In this document: positions 44,056-53,371 of the stretch, piece by piece
How the letters are laid out: each line of letters opens with the position of its first letter
Position numbering within the stretch: the first letter of the stretch is position 1
Assembly (NCBI RefSeq): GCF_034929435.1
Contig: NZ_JAYFUM010000008.1
Span: 186,001 to 250,000 of the forward strand
Direction: 5' to 3'
From: Arcicella rigui
GTDB lineage: Bacteria; Bacteroidota; Bacteroidia; Cytophagales; Spirosomataceae
DNA: 64,000 bases
Program-made: the position numbers and the translations under genes
The notes under the pieces: generated by a model
The model's database searches: none
What the model was told of the DNA's origin: nothing
What the model saw: only the letters and a program-made list of their open reading frames with translations

Positions 44056-44739
44056 ATGGAAGAACAACACTTAGAAAGCTCCGATTTTATTAAAGACATC
44101 GTCATTGGGATGTCAGACGGGCTTACTGTACCTTTTGCCTTAGCAGCAGGTTTGTCTGGTGCGGTAAGTAATACTTCTATCATTACTACCGCAGGAATTG
44201 CTGAAATTGTGGCAGGTTCAATTGCCATGGGCTTGGGTGGCTATTTGGCTGGACAAACAGAGGTTGAACATTACGAAGCAGAATTAAAAAGAGAATACGA
44301 CGAAGTAGAGCGAGTACCTGAAAGAGAAAAAGAAGAAGTAAGAGAAGTATTTGCCGATTATGGTTTGGATGAAGCCTCTCAAGAATTAATCGTTGAAGCC
44401 CTCGCTAAAGACAAAAAGAAATGGGTGGATTTTATGATGAAATTTGAATTAGGTTTAGAAAAACCAGACATCAATCGTGCAAGAGATTCGGCTTTAACGA
44501 TTGGGGTTGCTTATATAGTTGGTGGAATTATTCCGCTTGCCCCTTATTTTTTTGTAGAAGATGCACATCAGGGATTACTCTATTCTATCATCGTAACTTT
44601 AATAACGCTTTTTGTTTTTGGCTTCTTCAAAAGTAAAGTAACAGGACAAAATCCATTAACAGGTGCTATCAAAGTAACGCTTATCGGGGCAGCGGCAGCA
44701 GGGGCAGCCTTTTTTGTAGCGAAGATGTTTGGAGGATAA
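44056..44739 (+). CDS. VIT1/CCC1-family membrane transporter (putative Fe/Mn)
   Basis: Protein of 227 residues. KDIVIGMSDGLTVPFALAAGLSGA is the conserved first helix with the substrate-binding D of SDGL; AGIAEIVAGSIAMGLGGYLAGQTE is helix 2. A central soluble part (YEAELKREYDEVERVPEREKEEVREVF, then MKFELGLEKPD) is the metal-binding helical domain rich in Glu and ending with MMKFELGL, and three more helices follow. The family moves Fe2+ or Mn2+ out of the cytoplasm (in plants into vacuoles). Bacterial function is mostly inferred. Single gene. Confidence 0.88.
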   Translation: MEEQHLESSDFIKDIVIGMSDGLTVPFALAAGLSGAVSNTSIITTAGIAEIVAGSIAMGLGGYLAGQTEVEHYEAELKREYDEVERVPEREKEEVREVFADYGLDEASQELIVEALAKDKKKWVDFMMKFELGLEKPDINRARDSALTIGVAYIVGGIIPLAPYFFVEDAHQGLLYSIIVTLITLFVFGFFKSKVTGQNPLTGAIKVTLIGAAAAGAAFFVAKMFGG

Positions 44740-44886
44740 ATAAAATGAAGTAGGTGTCTATAATTCAGGATACTGAGGCGAATATAAAAATTGTTTCTCG
44801 AGTAACACTACAAATGAGAATTGAAAATAATTTTGCCTTACTTCCGAATATCATTTTAATTTATCTTTACTAAAAATAAGATATGT

Positions 44887-45702
44887 ATGGCACTTGCAAG
44901 ATTAGACAATGAAGTTTTCTTTAAAAAAGCCTTTACTGATGCGATTGTTTTCAGGGCTTTTGTAAAAGATATTGTTGGTATTGACGTGAATCCCGAGAAA
45001 ATTGAAACTGAAAAGGCATTTCAACCCAAATTAGGAAACATCAATTTCAAGTATGACATTTTTGCTGAAGATATTAAAAAAAGAATTATCATCGAAATCC
45101 AAAAAGTAGAGTATGACCATAATTTCGACAGGTTTCTGCATTATCATTTACAAGCCATTACTGAACAACAAAGAAGTAGTGAAGACTATACCGTAGAAAG
45201 AACTGTTTACACTATCGTTGTAATGACTGCACCTTACAGAATCAATGAAAAAACAAGAGAATTTTATCGAGATGAAGTACTGATTTCTTCTTTGAATCCT
45301 AAAAATTTAAAGGGAATTGAAAGAAAAATATTCAATCATGAATTAATATATCTTAATCCCAACTACAAAGGACAAGATATTCCTCAAAATTATCGTGACT
45401 GGTTGGATTTGATTTATGAAAGTATTCACAATCCAGAAAATCCAAAGATAAATATCCAAAATAAAGGTATCAAAAGAGTAACCGAAATTGTAAGTTATGA
45501 GAATATAAGCCCCGAAGAATGGGAAGAAGCTAAAATAGAAGCGTCTCATCGCAAAGTACTCAAGCTTGAGAGAAATGAAAGAAGCATTGAGATTGCCCAA
45601 AAAGCAATCAAAAAAGGTTTTGATGATGAAACAATTGCTGAGCTAACAGATTTAACAATAGAGCAAATTCAAAAACTAAGGGCAGACGAGCAAGCATATT
45701 AA
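44887..45702 (+). CDS. Rpn-type PD-(D/E)XK nuclease/transposase-family protein
   Basis: Protein of 271 residues. The start LARLDNEVFFKKAFTDAIVFRAFVKDI and the core NINFKYDIFAEDIKKRIIIEIQK give the PD-(D/E)XK triad Asp57, Glu70, Gln72 with Lys73 in the ExQ variant of this family. The C-terminus AIKKGFDDETIAELTDLTIEQIQKLR is the short helical repeat common to Rpn proteins. Rpn (recombination-promoting nuclease) members are found near mobile DNA and can promote RecA-independent recombination or act in phage defence. Here there are no terminal inverted repeats, so it is not an intact insertion sequence. Confidence 0.85.
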   Translation: MALARLDNEVFFKKAFTDAIVFRAFVKDIVGIDVNPEKIETEKAFQPKLGNINFKYDIFAEDIKKRIIIEIQKVEYDHNFDRFLHYHLQAITEQQRSSEDYTVERTVYTIVVMTAPYRINEKTREFYRDEVLISSLNPKNLKGIERKIFNHELIYLNPNYKGQDIPQNYRDWLDLIYESIHNPENPKINIQNKGIKRVTEIVSYENISPEEWEEAKIEASHRKVLKLERNERSIEIAQKAIKKGFDDETIAELTDLTIEQIQKLRADEQAY

Positions 45703-45732
45703 GCTTTCCATTTTTTTTGTTATTTTAAAAAA

Positions 45733-46827
45733 ATGCAGGAAAAATCCATCAAAAAGATATTGGAAAGAGAGATTAAAAATTTCTTTCAAGTAAAACAAAG
45801 TACCAGACTTTGGCATATTCCTGTGTTGGCGGCTTTGTGTATTGGCACTCCCCTACTCGTTGGCTTGTACTTCGACAGTCTAAAATCAGGACTTTTGGCA
45901 AGCCTTGCAGGGCTTGTTATTTTGTATATTCCTACTTCAAATTCAATCGTAAACCGCATGACCACTTTATTTATTTGTTCATTCGGTTTTATGATTTCTT
46001 GTTTTGTAGGATTGATTTTTAGTTTCAATCCGCTGGTTTCCACTATCGTTTTTGGCATTTTTTCAAGCATTGTATTCAGCATCAATCTTTACTTCAAAAC
46101 CAAACCTCCCGCAAGTTTCTTCTTTATTTTGATAGCTGCCTTGGCTGGTGGAATGCCACATGACATCAAAAGTATTCCCGAAAAAGTTGGTTTAATAGCT
46201 TTGGGAACAATATTGGCTTGTACTTTAGCTTTAATTTACAGCTTGATTACCAAGAAAAAGCAAGAGAAAAAAGAAGGAAATCTTTTGCCCGAACTACAAG
46301 CTAAAGACAAATCTTCCATCATTATTGAATCGTTGATGATAGGATTTTTCATGTTTTCTTCTACTCTTTTTGGTCATTTATTAAAACTCCAAAACCCTTA
46401 CTGGATTCCGATTTCGTGCCTTGCCGTGATGCAAGGAGCTACGCTGTACCATATTTGGGAAAGGGTTTTTCATAGAATTTTGGGTACTTTCTTGGGCTTA
46501 GGACTTTGTTGGATAGTGCTGTCTGTAACTAATACACCCCTAAGTATTTGCCTGACTATCATTACTTTGCAGTTCATTATCGAAATGTTGATTGTTCGGC
46601 ATTATGCTTTGGCAGTGATTTTTATTACTCCAATGACGATTCTACTTGCAGAAGCCTCAAATCCACTGATTCAAGACCCTAACTTATTAATATATACTCG
46701 CTTGATAGATATTTCAATCGGAAGTCTCATCGGAGCGATTGGCGGTTGGTTTATTCATCACGAAAAAATTCGTTTTTATGCTACCAATAAACTTAGAAAC
46801 GTCAAAAAATCAATTCAAGGAAAATAA
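45733..46827 (+). CDS. FUSC-family membrane protein (aromatic acid/fusaric acid exporter-like)
   Basis: Protein of 364 residues with about 10-11 helices arranged in two blocks separated by a charged linker (KKKQEKKEGNLLPELQAKDK, about 174-193), as in FUSC/YccS-like inner-membrane proteins. PYWIPISCLAVMQGAT and HRILGTFLGLGLCWIVL in the second half are the FUSC signature (YW-x4-A/C-x-M/V, then R--GT--G). Family members are thought to export aromatic carboxylates or contribute to envelope integrity. It follows the Rpn gene by 30 bp and precedes an MFS gene; a shared transcript is likely. Confidence 0.8.
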   Translation: MQEKSIKKILEREIKNFFQVKQSTRLWHIPVLAALCIGTPLLVGLYFDSLKSGLLASLAGLVILYIPTSNSIVNRMTTLFICSFGFMISCFVGLIFSFNPLVSTIVFGIFSSIVFSINLYFKTKPPASFFFILIAALAGGMPHDIKSIPEKVGLIALGTILACTLALIYSLITKKKQEKKEGNLLPELQAKDKSSIIIESLMIGFFMFSSTLFGHLLKLQNPYWIPISCLAVMQGATLYHIWERVFHRILGTFLGLGLCWIVLSVTNTPLSICLTIITLQFIIEMLIVRHYALAVIFITPMTILLAEASNPLIQDPNLLIYTRLIDISIGSLIGAIGGWFIHHEKIRFYATNKLRNVKKSIQGK

Positions 46828-46888
46828 AATAATGATTGTTTGAAGGAGAAAGCATTGTATATTCGGTGAGTTGATAATTAAAAATCAA

Positions 46889-48091
46889 ATGGAAAATATA
46901 CAATTTGGGTTAAAAGAAAACTGGAAACAATTTTCTCTTTTAGTCATTATTAATGCTTTTGTTGGCGGAATGATTGGGCTTGAACGCTCAATTTTACCAC
47001 AATTAGCTGAAAAAGAATTTGGTATTTCATCTCATACGGCAATTTTTTCTTTTATCATTGCCTTTGGTATCACCAAAGCTGTTTGTAATTATTTCACTGG
47101 AAAATTAGCCAATAAAATTGGTCGTAAAAGACTTTTAGTGATTGGTTGGCTATTTGCCTTGCCTGTTCCTTTTATTCTAATTTACGCAAATCATTGGAAC
47201 TGGATTATTATTGCCAACATACTCTTAGGAGTTAATCAAGGTTTAGCATGGAGTATGGCTGTCATTATGAAAGTGGACCTTGTCGGAAGTAAAAAGCGTG
47301 GGCTTGCCGTTGGCATCAATGAATTTGCTGGTTATGTTTCAGTTGGACTTGTAGCTTTTCTGACAGGTTATATCGCCAGTAATTATGGCGTGAGACCTTA
47401 CCCTTTTTATTTAGGCATTGTTTTCTCAGTATCAGGGTTACTATTGAGTATTTTATTTGTAAAAGACACGAAAGGACACGTCAATAACGAAAGTCAAGAA
47501 AGTAAAATACCGTTTTTAAGAAATATATTTGTTGATACAAGCTTCAAGCATCCGTCGCTAAGTGGCATTACTCAAGCAGGTTTAGTTAACAATCTCAACG
47601 ATGGGATGGTTTGGGGAATCTTGCCTATACTTCTTTTTGCAAAGCATTTTGAGGCAACAGAAATAGGTGTTTTAGCTGCTATTTACCCAACAGTTTGGGG
47701 GATTTCCCAACTATTTACGGGAAGGCTTTCTGATATATATTCAAAGAAAATGCTCTTGTTTTGGGGGATGCTTTTACAAGCTTTAGCCATCATTTTATTG
47801 ATTTGGGCAAATACATTTTGGCATTTTGCAGTCATCGGCTTATCCTTGGGTATCGGTACAGCATTAGTTTATCCAACTTTTATTAATGCCATTGCAGATT
47901 ATACTCACCCAATGCAAAGAGCTGAAAGTTTAGGAATATTTAGATTTTGGAGAGATTTAGGTTATGCCATCGGAGCTATTATCACAGGCATATTGGCTGA
48001 TCATTTTGGGATAAATTTTTCTATTTTATCAATTGGATTATTAACCGCTATTTCGGCATTTATTATTTTATTCAGAGTGAAAGATGTTTAA
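46889..48091 (+). CDS. MFS transporter
   Basis: Major facilitator of 400 residues with 12 predicted helices. The ATG at 46889 (MENIQFGLKENWKQFSLLVI) is preferred to a TTG opening 18 bp upstream. The loop 2-3 motif A is GKLANKIGRKRLLVIG (about 73-88), repeated as GRLSDIYSKKMLLFWG in the second half. GINEFAGYVSVGL and LGIFRFWRDLGYAIGAIITG are typical of drug/small-molecule exporters of this type in Bacteroidota. Substrate unknown. A 4-nt-loop bidirectional terminator follows. Confidence 0.88.
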   Translation: MENIQFGLKENWKQFSLLVIINAFVGGMIGLERSILPQLAEKEFGISSHTAIFSFIIAFGITKAVCNYFTGKLANKIGRKRLLVIGWLFALPVPFILIYANHWNWIIIANILLGVNQGLAWSMAVIMKVDLVGSKKRGLAVGINEFAGYVSVGLVAFLTGYIASNYGVRPYPFYLGIVFSVSGLLLSILFVKDTKGHVNNESQESKIPFLRNIFVDTSFKHPSLSGITQAGLVNNLNDGMVWGILPILLFAKHFEATEIGVLAAIYPTVWGISQLFTGRLSDIYSKKMLLFWGMLLQALAIILLIWANTFWHFAVIGLSLGIGTALVYPTFINAIADYTHPMQRAESLGIFRFWRDLGYAIGAIITGILADHFGINFSILSIGLLTAISAFIILFRVKDV

Positions 48092-48092
48092 A

Positions 48093-48132
48093 TGTAATTG
48101 CTTGAGATTTCAAGAAATCTCAAGCAATTACA
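48093..48132. terminator. Hairpin terminator between the MFS and GGT genes
   Basis: Perfect 18-bp stem (48093-48110 and 48115-48132, core ttgcttgagattt) with loop caag between convergent genes. Confidence 0.75.
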
Positions 48133-48136
48133 TAAA

Positions 48137-49933
48137 TTAATATCCAACCGCAGTATCATCAGACCTTACATCTGCACCGCCTTCATAAGTACCATCAGGC
48201 AATACCAAAATACAATCCATTCTACCAATGGTATTTTTTTGAGCATCCATTTTATAGCCTTTTTCTCTGAGTCTAATTAAGGTTTTTTCAGTAAAAGCTC
48301 CGTCCTCAAAAGTAGTTCTATCTGGCATCCATTGGTGATGAAAACGCAGTGCATCTACTGCCTGTTGCATGGTCATATCATGTTCTGCCACATTTAGAAA
48401 TACCTGAAAAACAGAAGTAATAATGGTAGAGCCACCCGGAGTACCAAGCACCATCATCAATTTTCCATCTTTTTCAACAATCGTAGGAGTCATCGACGAA
48501 AGCATTCTCTTATTTGGAGCAATGGCGTTAGCTTCGTTGCCAATCAAACCATATACATTGGGTACGCCCGGTTTGATGGAAAAATCATCCATTTCATCAT
48601 TCATCAAAAAACCTGCACCGTCCACTACGACTTTACTTCCATAAGAACCATTTAAAGTGGTGGTAATTGAAACCGCATTTCCTTCTTTATCTACAAAAGA
48701 TGAATGTGTAGTTTCGGTACTTTCAAAACCAGCAATTGTTCCGCCTTTGATAACTTTACTATCCGATGCCTGACTGAACTGAAAATCTTGCCAGCGTTTT
48801 TTTAAGTACTCAGCATCTAATAATTCCTTTTGAGGTACTTTTACAAAATCAGGGTCACCTAACCATTTCGAGCGGTCGGCATATACACGGCGTTCGGCTT
48901 CTATCATTACTTGCGTAGTAGAATCGCTATGCCAGCCCCATTTTTTCAAAGGATAAGGTTCAACAAATTTCAACAACTGAATCAAAGCAATACCTCCACT
49001 TGATGGCGGTGGCATTGAAATTACCTTTAAATTTTTGTAAGTATCAATCACTGCATCACGCCAAACTGCATGATAATTATCCAAATCTTTTTGGGTAATG
49101 ATTCCTCCTCCCCTCTTCATTTCGGCTAACAACAATTTTGCTGTTTCGCCTTCATAAAAGCCTTTTCTTCCCTGTGCTTGAATCAAGCGTAGTGTCTTTG
49201 CTAAATCTTTCTGTACTAATACATCTCCTTCTTTCCATTTAGCCGTGTCAGCCTTCATAAAGTAGGTTTTGTTCGGGTTAAATTTAATTAATTCAGCCCT
49301 TACATTATTCAAACCTCTTGCTTCACGAGCAGTCAGTTTTACGCCATTTTCTGCCAAATCAATGGCTGGTTGTAGTACTTGTTGCCAAGTAAGTTTTCCA
49401 AAACGCTTATGTGCTTGCTCTAAACCATCTACCGAACCGGGCGTTCCGCTTGCCAAATGCCCAACCCAACTTAATTGCCCTGCTTTTACGTTTTTGTTTT
49501 CGTCCAAATACATATCTCGGCTGGCATTTTCTGGAGCTTTTTCACGATAATCAAGCGTAAAAGTTTTACCCTTTTTATCACGAAAAACCATAAAACCACC
49601 CCCTCCGATATTACCAGCCGCAGGATGAACCACCGACAATGCAAATTGCGTAGCCACAGCCGCATCAATGGCATTGCCACCCATTTTCAAAATATCTACG
49701 CCTACTTGAGAAGCAACAGGATGGGCAGAAGTAGCCAATCCATTTTTAGCATATACAGAGGCTTTTTTAGCAAAGAAAGGAGATGCGTTTGGGTCTTCAT
49801 TAGTAAATTGATAAAAACCTTGATTTTCAGCAGGTTTTTGTATAGTAGTACTTTGTTGAACAGCTTGTTGACTTTTGCAAGCAACAATACTTAATATACT
49901 TGTTGATAAAAGAAGTACGTGTTTTAAATTCAT
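48137..49933 (-). CDS. ggt: Gamma-glutamyltransferase (lipoprotein)
   Basis: Enzyme of 598 residues that hydrolyses or transfers the gamma-glutamyl group of glutathione and related peptides in the periplasm. The ATG at 49933 yields a lipoprotein signal (HVLLLSTSILSIVACKSQ, lipobox IVAC). PVASQVGVDILKMGGNAIDAAVAT and AAGNIGGGGFMV are family hallmarks; autoprocessing occurs before the catalytic Thr in TTHSSFVDKEGNAVSIT. LGTPGGSTIITSVFQVFLN and the C-terminal GGADVRSDDTAVGY complete the small subunit. Complete and intact. It could feed 5-oxoproline/cysteinylglycine metabolism together with the distant 5-oxoprolinase gene. Confidence 0.95.
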   Translation of the reverse strand: MNLKHVLLLSTSILSIVACKSQQAVQQSTTIQKPAENQGFYQFTNEDPNASPFFAKKASVYAKNGLATSAHPVASQVGVDILKMGGNAIDAAVATQFALSVVHPAAGNIGGGGFMVFRDKKGKTFTLDYREKAPENASRDMYLDENKNVKAGQLSWVGHLASGTPGSVDGLEQAHKRFGKLTWQQVLQPAIDLAENGVKLTAREARGLNNVRAELIKFNPNKTYFMKADTAKWKEGDVLVQKDLAKTLRLIQAQGRKGFYEGETAKLLLAEMKRGGGIITQKDLDNYHAVWRDAVIDTYKNLKVISMPPPSSGGIALIQLLKFVEPYPLKKWGWHSDSTTQVMIEAERRVYADRSKWLGDPDFVKVPQKELLDAEYLKKRWQDFQFSQASDSKVIKGGTIAGFESTETTHSSFVDKEGNAVSITTTLNGSYGSKVVVDGAGFLMNDEMDDFSIKPGVPNVYGLIGNEANAIAPNKRMLSSMTPTIVEKDGKLMMVLGTPGGSTIITSVFQVFLNVAEHDMTMQQAVDALRFHHQWMPDRTTFEDGAFTEKTLIRLREKGYKMDAQKNTIGRMDCILVLPDGTYEGGADVRSDDTAVGY

Positions 49934-50088
49934 ATTTGTTGATTTTTTTCTTCTCAATTTATGGAATTATCAGAATTTAAGCAATTAATTTCTGATAATA
50001 CGAGCGGTTTCAAAACTTTTAGATTTCATTTTATGTATATTTGCTCAAAGTACCTTCATATTTTTTACAAGCTTTAATCTTACAGAAA

Positions 50089-50283
50089 ATGACAATGAAC
50101 TCAAAACCCTTGTCTAATATCCAACAGGAATTATTGAATTTATATGAGATGGATATTGACGAAAAAGACTTGTTACATATAAAAGATTATCTGGCTCAGT
50201 TTTTTTTGCAAAAAGCAATTGATGAAGCTGATAAAATCTGGGATGTTAAAAATTACTCAAACGAATTGATGGATGAATGGTAA
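50089..50283 (+). CDS. Small antitoxin-like protein without an intact toxin partner
   Basis: Protein of 64 residues (start at 50089, MTMNSKPLSNIQQELLNLY). It resembles short Bacteroidota/cyanobacterial proteins of the form LSNIQQELLKLYS...DLLEIKDLLAQFF..KAIDEADKIWD, usually the antitoxin encoded just before a PIN-domain toxin. Here it ends MDEW and the ATG overlapping its end (50278) opens only a 22-codon frame (MVIVILNLL..., ending about 50346) that runs antisense into the phosphodiesterase gene. The toxin seems absent or eroded. Function inferred from family style only. Confidence 0.6.
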   Translation: MTMNSKPLSNIQQELLNLYEMDIDEKDLLHIKDYLAQFFLQKAIDEADKIWDVKNYSNELMDEW

Positions 50284-50300
50284 TTGTCATCTTAAACCTA

Positions 50301-51254
50301 CTACAATTCAAACCTCTTTCCTTGCTCGGGGAAAATCAATTCTAAACCCAAATTATTCTGCTCTTGTAACTGTTTCTTGATTTTTGCTTCACTACTCGCA
50401 GGTGGTTTTTGATGCGTAATAATTACTTTAAATCCTTTTAAAGCATCTTTTCCTGTTAGCTCACTCAATTTTGTCATTTCTTTCATTAACCAATTGGGCG
50501 TTAGGTGACCAAACAAAAACTTATCAGGCTGTTCGTTCGGGAACGATACTTCTATAAAAATTCCTCTTAACTGCTTATGCTGAATCAGTGGAGCTATTTC
50601 TTTCCACAAATTGGCTAAATGCGTACTCTTTTCTACTTCATCTGGCCCAGTATCGCCTAAATACAAAACGAAATCGTTGTTACTTTTCACTAAAAAAGCT
50701 GTACTCTCATAAGGATTTACGTGGCTCAAGCTCAGGGCTTTTACGGTCATAGAAGTATTATTGATTTTTACTTCTTCGCTTACTTTCAAGGTTTCAAAAT
50801 GGTATTTTTTTAAGGGAAATCCTTTGCCTGCATCGCCAAAATTTGCCCAAGTTTCATCGTTAAAATAATGATTTTGCATCAACTCCATACACTTCTGAGT
50901 GGCATAAACTGTTTTGGATGAGTCGGCTGGCGAATTAATAATTAAGCCCGAAACATGGTCGAGATGAGCGTGTGAAATAAAATATCCTTTGATGTACTTC
51001 CTAAGTACTTCTTGCACAGAGCCTTGAAAAACTTTATTGTCGATGGCTTTTTCAATGCCTGCATAAATTGTTCCTGCATCCAAACAGACAAAATCGTTTG
51101 TAGCTACGGGTGCAAGCATATAGGCTGAAAGATTTTTTTCATCAATACCACCTCTTACGCCCAAAGGCACTACTTGAAAAGCCGATTGCTTGCTTTTTTG
51201 AGCCATTAGATTAGTGGAAAATAAAAGAAAACAAAGAAAAATTCGGAGAGTCAT
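50301..51254 (-). CDS. Class II 3',5'-cyclic-nucleotide phosphodiesterase (MBL-fold, exported)
   Basis: Exported metallo-beta-lactamase-fold enzyme of 317 residues. The ATG at 51254 gives the signal MTLRIFLCFLLFSTNLMAQ; an upstream start would add 13 residues. QVVPLGVRGGIDEKNLSAYML and DFVCLDAGTIYAGIEKA are the N-terminal signature of class II cyclic nucleotide phosphodiesterases, HAHLDHVSGL is the metal motif H-x-H-L-D-H, and YLGDTGPDE and GHLTP contribute the remaining ligands. It hydrolyses cAMP/cGMP outside the cytoplasm. Convergent with the antitoxin-like gene, 17 bp apart. Confidence 0.88.
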   Translation of the reverse strand: MTLRIFLCFLLFSTNLMAQKSKQSAFQVVPLGVRGGIDEKNLSAYMLAPVATNDFVCLDAGTIYAGIEKAIDNKVFQGSVQEVLRKYIKGYFISHAHLDHVSGLIINSPADSSKTVYATQKCMELMQNHYFNDETWANFGDAGKGFPLKKYHFETLKVSEEVKINNTSMTVKALSLSHVNPYESTAFLVKSNNDFVLYLGDTGPDEVEKSTHLANLWKEIAPLIQHKQLRGIFIEVSFPNEQPDKFLFGHLTPNWLMKEMTKLSELTGKDALKGFKVIITHQKPPASSEAKIKKQLQEQNNLGLELIFPEQGKRFEL

Positions 51255-51296
51255 GATTTTAAGTTTGGTTGATTGCTGGAAAAGAATAAACATAAA

Positions 51297-51325
51297 AATA
51301 CCTCCTTCGGGCGAGAAAGAGGCAT
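51297..51325 (-). terminator. Terminator downstream of the coiled-coil protein gene
   Basis: On the minus strand cctcttt pairs with aaggagg around ctcgcccg, then tattttta. A word hairpin (ttttgaat / attcaaaa, 51335-51368) precedes it. Confidence 0.6.
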
Positions 51326-51444
51326 TTAAAGTATGAGTTTTGAATGATGAGTTATGAATTACAATTCAAAATATTGATTTTTAAGTACTTATACCGCTCA
51401 GTGAAAATTGCTTTAGACACACTGAGAATAGACGATTATAAAAA

Positions 51445-52668
51445 TTAAAGGATTTTATAAATATCCACTGATTCAATTTTATCTTTCAACTCTTTGATAT
51501 TGATACTTGATTTGATAGCTGAATCTTTCTTTTTCTTTTTCGCTCCTAATTCTTTTATCAAATCATCATATACCATTTGTGCAGGACGTTCACCTACGGC
51601 TTCGATGATATTGTTGGCTTTTGCTACGTTGATTGCTTGTTTTACTTGGTCGAAATAACGATTTTCTAAATCAAAATACTGGTCGTGAATGCCAATAAAA
51701 CGATTACATAAACTTTGTAAAAAATCTAAATTGTTATTCACATGACGAATATCTAATTCATATTGTAGCAATTCGGCTAAATTCGTTTTTCCGTCTTTTT
51801 GGGTATATTTCCCTTCAATGTCTGAAATACGTTTTTTCATATAGTCAGTCGTAAAGTCGCCTACCAAGTAGTTGAAGTAATCATCTAAGGTTTCATCATT
51901 CTTCATTTCTCTTGGATTATATCCAATTTTCTGAGCATCCTTTTTGAACTTTTCTAATAAGTCTAATTGCAAAGATTCAAGTAAGGTTACCGTCTGTGAA
52001 CTTGAATTGGCGTTTGTAATATTGGCTTTATCCAAGGCATTATAAAAACCCGTATAACGTTGGAGTTCTTTTTCAAACTCCTTAATTTTTTCAAAATTTA
52101 CTTTTTTATCTTGCACACCCGCAGCATAAGCCACATTTACTGCAGCCGTAGAAAGATTTACCGCCTGCGAAGCATAAGGAATTAAACCTACAATTGGACT
52201 ATCCTTCAAGCTTTTCAGTACACTTACAAAGCGTTCATTTTTTTGTTTTTTGTTAAAAATAGCCTTGTTTTCTGCCGTTTTTAAAATTACTTCTTCAAAA
52301 GAAAATCCTAAAGGACCTTTTTCAACAGAACTTAGTTTTTTAATATATCCTTGATAGTCTTGATTGATTACTTGCGACTTTAAATCGATAATATCATCAC
52401 TTAAAATTTTATATACTTCAGTACTTCTTATCAAATTCACTTTGATTTTATCCCATTTAGTTCTATCAGTAAGTGATTGATTTTTAGATATATCCATCAA
52501 AGAACGACTCTGCATTTCTACTCTACTCTTTAGGTTTTCGTTTTCATTCTGCAGTTTTCCCAACGAACCTTGAATATTGAATATCAGCGAGTCAGAAAAA
52601 ACTTGGCTAAATGCCTGAGTTGTAGCACTTATACAAAAAATACAAATTAACAAGATTGATTTTTTCAT
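51445..52668 (-). CDS. Exported helical/coiled-coil protein of unknown function
   Basis: Protein of 407 residues; signal peptide MKKSILLICIFCISATTQAFSQ (start at 52668 chosen for it). The mature part is almost entirely helical and charged: a coiled coil early (LGKLQNENENLKSRVEMQSRSLM, about 38-60), a middle alanine/valine-rich helix (YASQAVNLSTAAVNVAYAAG), and a helical C-terminus ending with a Lys-rich GAKKKKKDSAIKSS. No enzymatic motif. Periplasmic structural or scaffold role is possible. I do not recognise a named family. Confidence 0.7.
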   Translation of the reverse strand: MKKSILLICIFCISATTQAFSQVFSDSLIFNIQGSLGKLQNENENLKSRVEMQSRSLMDISKNQSLTDRTKWDKIKVNLIRSTEVYKILSDDIIDLKSQVINQDYQGYIKKLSSVEKGPLGFSFEEVILKTAENKAIFNKKQKNERFVSVLKSLKDSPIVGLIPYASQAVNLSTAAVNVAYAAGVQDKKVNFEKIKEFEKELQRYTGFYNALDKANITNANSSSQTVTLLESLQLDLLEKFKKDAQKIGYNPREMKNDETLDDYFNYLVGDFTTDYMKKRISDIEGKYTQKDGKTNLAELLQYELDIRHVNNNLDFLQSLCNRFIGIHDQYFDLENRYFDQVKQAINVAKANNIIEAVGERPAQMVYDDLIKELGAKKKKKDSAIKSSINIKELKDKIESVDIYKIL

Positions 52669-53009
52669 GGAATAATACAAATTTATTTACAAGCTTAACG
52701 TAGCAAAGAAAATTTTATTGGTTAAAGTTTCTACAAAATTTCCACAAATCTATTGGGTTTTATGTTTTTTACTAACATCTATTGTCTGAGTATTTTCGCA
52801 ATCTACGATTTTAGTCACTTATACAATAGTAATAGAAGTTAAAAATCCAGAATAATAATTCATTTTGGATAATTTTTGGGTATTCAGCTTGAGGTTTGAA
52901 AACAAGTAAATTGTAGCTTTAAATAGAGAGAAAATATAGATTGTAATAAAAATGAAAAAATATCATCAAAAGTATTTTAGAAGATTTCTAAAAAAAATGC
53001 AAAAAACAC

Positions 53010-53039
53010 TTGCGTTTAAAAAAGATTGACGTACCTTTG
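53010..53039 (+). promoter_or_regulatory. Promoter of the DeaD-like helicase (TTG-N19-TACCTTTG)
   Basis: TTG at 53010-53012, a 19-nt spacer and TACCTTTG at 53032-53039 match the Bacteroidota consensus. Start of transcription near 53046, giving a 5' UTR of about 325 nt. Confidence 0.65.
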
Positions 53040-53045
53040 TGAAAA

Positions 53046-53371
53046 ATTAATACAAAAACATCCGCACGTCTCTGTGTAGCTTCGTTGGATACGAAGCAAT
53101 TCTTCTCAGAAGCTTTTTACAGCTTTAAGTCGGTCTCCCAGAGCTTTAACGGATGTTAGGGCATCATTAAAGCAAATTATCAAATCAATTACAAATTAGC
53201 CTCAGAAACGAGTGGAGCATCAGGTCGATGCCCTCATAATATCTTCATGTCGTTTGGCAGGTTATACAAAAAAAAGGCAACGAAATCATTGAAAAAACAT
53301 CCGCAGAAATTGTACACTTCAAACAGTTTCTCTTGCTTTGTTTGCGTCTTTGAAATCGTTTTAGAAAAATC
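53046..53371 (+). promoter_or_regulatory. Long structured 5' leader of the DeaD-like helicase
   Basis: About 325 nt without a convincing ORF but with several stems. aacatccg (53057-53064) closes on cggatgtt (53150-53157) around hairpins gcttcg/cgaagc (53079-53097) and cttc/gaag (53102-53112). gggcatc (53159-53165) closes on gatgccc (53227-53233). The 10-mer aacatccgca occurs twice, at 53057-53066 and 53296-53305, so either copy could pair with 53150-53157 and the leader could switch folds. Long autoregulatory leaders are known for E. coli deaD/csdA and cold-shock genes; this is an analogy, not homology. Confidence 0.6.

Noticed and set aside
44887..45702. Insertion sequence carrying the Rpn-type gene
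   Set aside because: No terminal inverted repeats or target duplication are seen; spacing to the FUSC gene looks like an ordinary operon.
49475..49894. Long open frame opposite the gamma-glutamyltransferase signal and start region
   Set aside because: Antisense shadow of an intact, highly recognisable enzyme gene; composition has no protein-like domain.
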